58,006 nucleotides of DNA from an uncultured Alphaproteobacteria bacterium (GTDB lineage: Bacteria; Pseudomonadota; Alphaproteobacteria; Micropepsales; Micropepsaceae). Positions 57,575-58,006 of the stretch are shown piece after piece. The stretch's first letter is position 1. Each line of letters opens with the position of its first letter. Position numbers and translations under genes: made by a program. The notes beneath the pieces are model-generated. The model did no database searches, had not been told where the DNA came from, and was given only the letters and a program-made list of their open reading frames with translations. The stretch spans positions 1-58,006 of the forward strand of contig CAILUV010000018.1 of assembly GCA_903837555.1 (NCBI GenBank), given 5' to 3'.

Positions 57575-57931
57575 TCAGCGACGGCTCGCGACCCCGAGCG
57601 CAAAGCCCAGTCCGAGCGCGACCAGCACGGTCGCTAGCGGATTACGCGCAATCTCATATTCAATCTTGGCTGTTGCGATATGCGCCGTTTCAGCGGCATC
57701 CCGCCCAACCACTGTGGCATTCTGGTAAATCTGTTCCCCGGCCGCACTGGCGCCACGAGCCGCGATGCTGGTCGACTCTCTGATCTGCGATCTGGCACTC
57801 GCTGCGCCCTCGGATGCAAGACGTGTCACCGTCTCTGACAATGCCGCTATGTCGGCGCGGAGCTGATCCAGGCTCTTGCCAATATATGCCCCGCCAAGGT
57901 TCAAGTCCCTGTCAGTCGAATTGCTTGTCAT
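57575..57931 (-). CDS. DUF883/YqjD-like membrane-anchored protein
   Basis: 118 aa from ATG 57931 with GGAG eight bases upstream. A helical, polar N-terminal part (SLDQLRADIAALSETVTRLASEG) precedes a C-terminal helix NPLATVLVALGLGFALGVASRR that anchors the protein in the inner membrane. E. coli YqjD and ElaB, of the same architecture, bind ribosomes in stationary phase; that role is not shown here. Confidence 0.82.
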   Translation of the reverse strand: MTSNSTDRDLNLGGAYIGKSLDQLRADIAALSETVTRLASEGAASARSQIRESTSIAARGASAAGEQIYQNATVVGRDAAETAHIATAKIEYEIARNPLATVLVALGLGFALGVASRR

Positions 57932-58006
57932 GTCATGATCTCCATGTTGCCGAATATCTGGCGTGTTACAAAGGCGAGGTCGCACCGGACTTTGGAACAC
58001 GATCCC

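Noticed and set aside
57442-57603. N-terminal extension of the metH frame
   Set aside because: The first 54 residues are not MetH-like and are the out-of-frame reading of the DUF883 gene end and the junction fragment.

Overview
The window is a GC-rich, gene-dense chromosomal segment of an alphaproteobacterium. Three things support this. There is a circularly permuted (two-piece) tmRNA gene and an alpha-type SspB adaptor. There is a complete dcw (division and cell wall) cluster continuing in the same direction to lpxC-bamD-recN-ligA. The sspB / fumC / ribbon-helix-helix / DUF4169 neighbourhood is one I know from this class. I cannot place it below class level with confidence. No tRNA, rRNA, CRISPR array, transposase or phage gene was recognised.

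Layout. 1-5874 (minus) is a six-gene run: NHL beta-propeller, Tat-exported gluconate-2-dehydrogenase-type subunit 3, GMC flavoprotein dehydrogenase, GT4 glycosyltransferase, PhyH dioxygenase, and an MHS-type transporter cut by the window edge. It is divergent from a DenD-like dehydrogenase and a PQQ dehydrogenase (6061-8926). Together they look like a periplasmic sugar or polyol oxidation locus. 8941-10497 holds a bidirectional terminator, a 49-aa membrane protein, thyA and an unknown gene. 10582-10869 is the permuted tmRNA. 10874-14131 (minus) is a glucan debranching-type enzyme plus a glycosyltransferase. 14295-22482 (plus) is sspB, fumC, a spermidine-synthase-like gene, a ribbon-helix-helix protein, DUF4169, uvrD, prmA and an aminopeptidase P. 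22487-22613 is an inverted pair of intergenic repeats; a third copy lies at 16225.

22615-28300 (minus) is lpxC-bamD-recN-ligA. 28435-34270 is a redox/iron insertion between lpxC and ftsZ. It contains an ApbE-DUF2271 fusion, a PepSY membrane protein, a YqhA-like protein, a small XRE regulator operon with a palindromic divergent operator and a tiny lipoprotein, and a cytochrome c-FTR1 iron permease fusion. 34376-52433 (minus) is the full dcw cluster mraZ-rsmH-ftsL-ftsI-murE-murF-mraY-murD-ftsW-murG-murC-murB-ddl-ftsQ-ftsA-ftsZ. Most of its genes overlap by a few bases, and it ends in a strong terminator. Three TGGGA repeats sit over the predicted mraZ promoter, the expected MraZ autoregulation site.

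52828-58006 holds an NAD-dependent beta-hydroxyacid dehydrogenase (plus), compound inverted repeats, and rnpB (minus) whose -10 box overlaps the ampD stop codon. Upstream of rnpB on the minus strand are ampD, a TerB-DnaJ protein and a TVP38/DedA-like membrane protein. Then comes a metH whose homology begins abruptly near 57440, next to a DUF883 gene. This is either a rearrangement or an assembly junction.

Functionally, three themes dominate: peptidoglycan and septum synthesis with lipid A and outer-membrane biogenesis; trans-translation and its proteolytic adaptor (tmRNA, SspB); and extracytoplasmic redox or iron chemistry. Stretches over 300 bases without protein genes are 10498-10873 (tmRNA), 52434-52827 (mraZ control region) and 53698-54192 (repeats plus rnpB).
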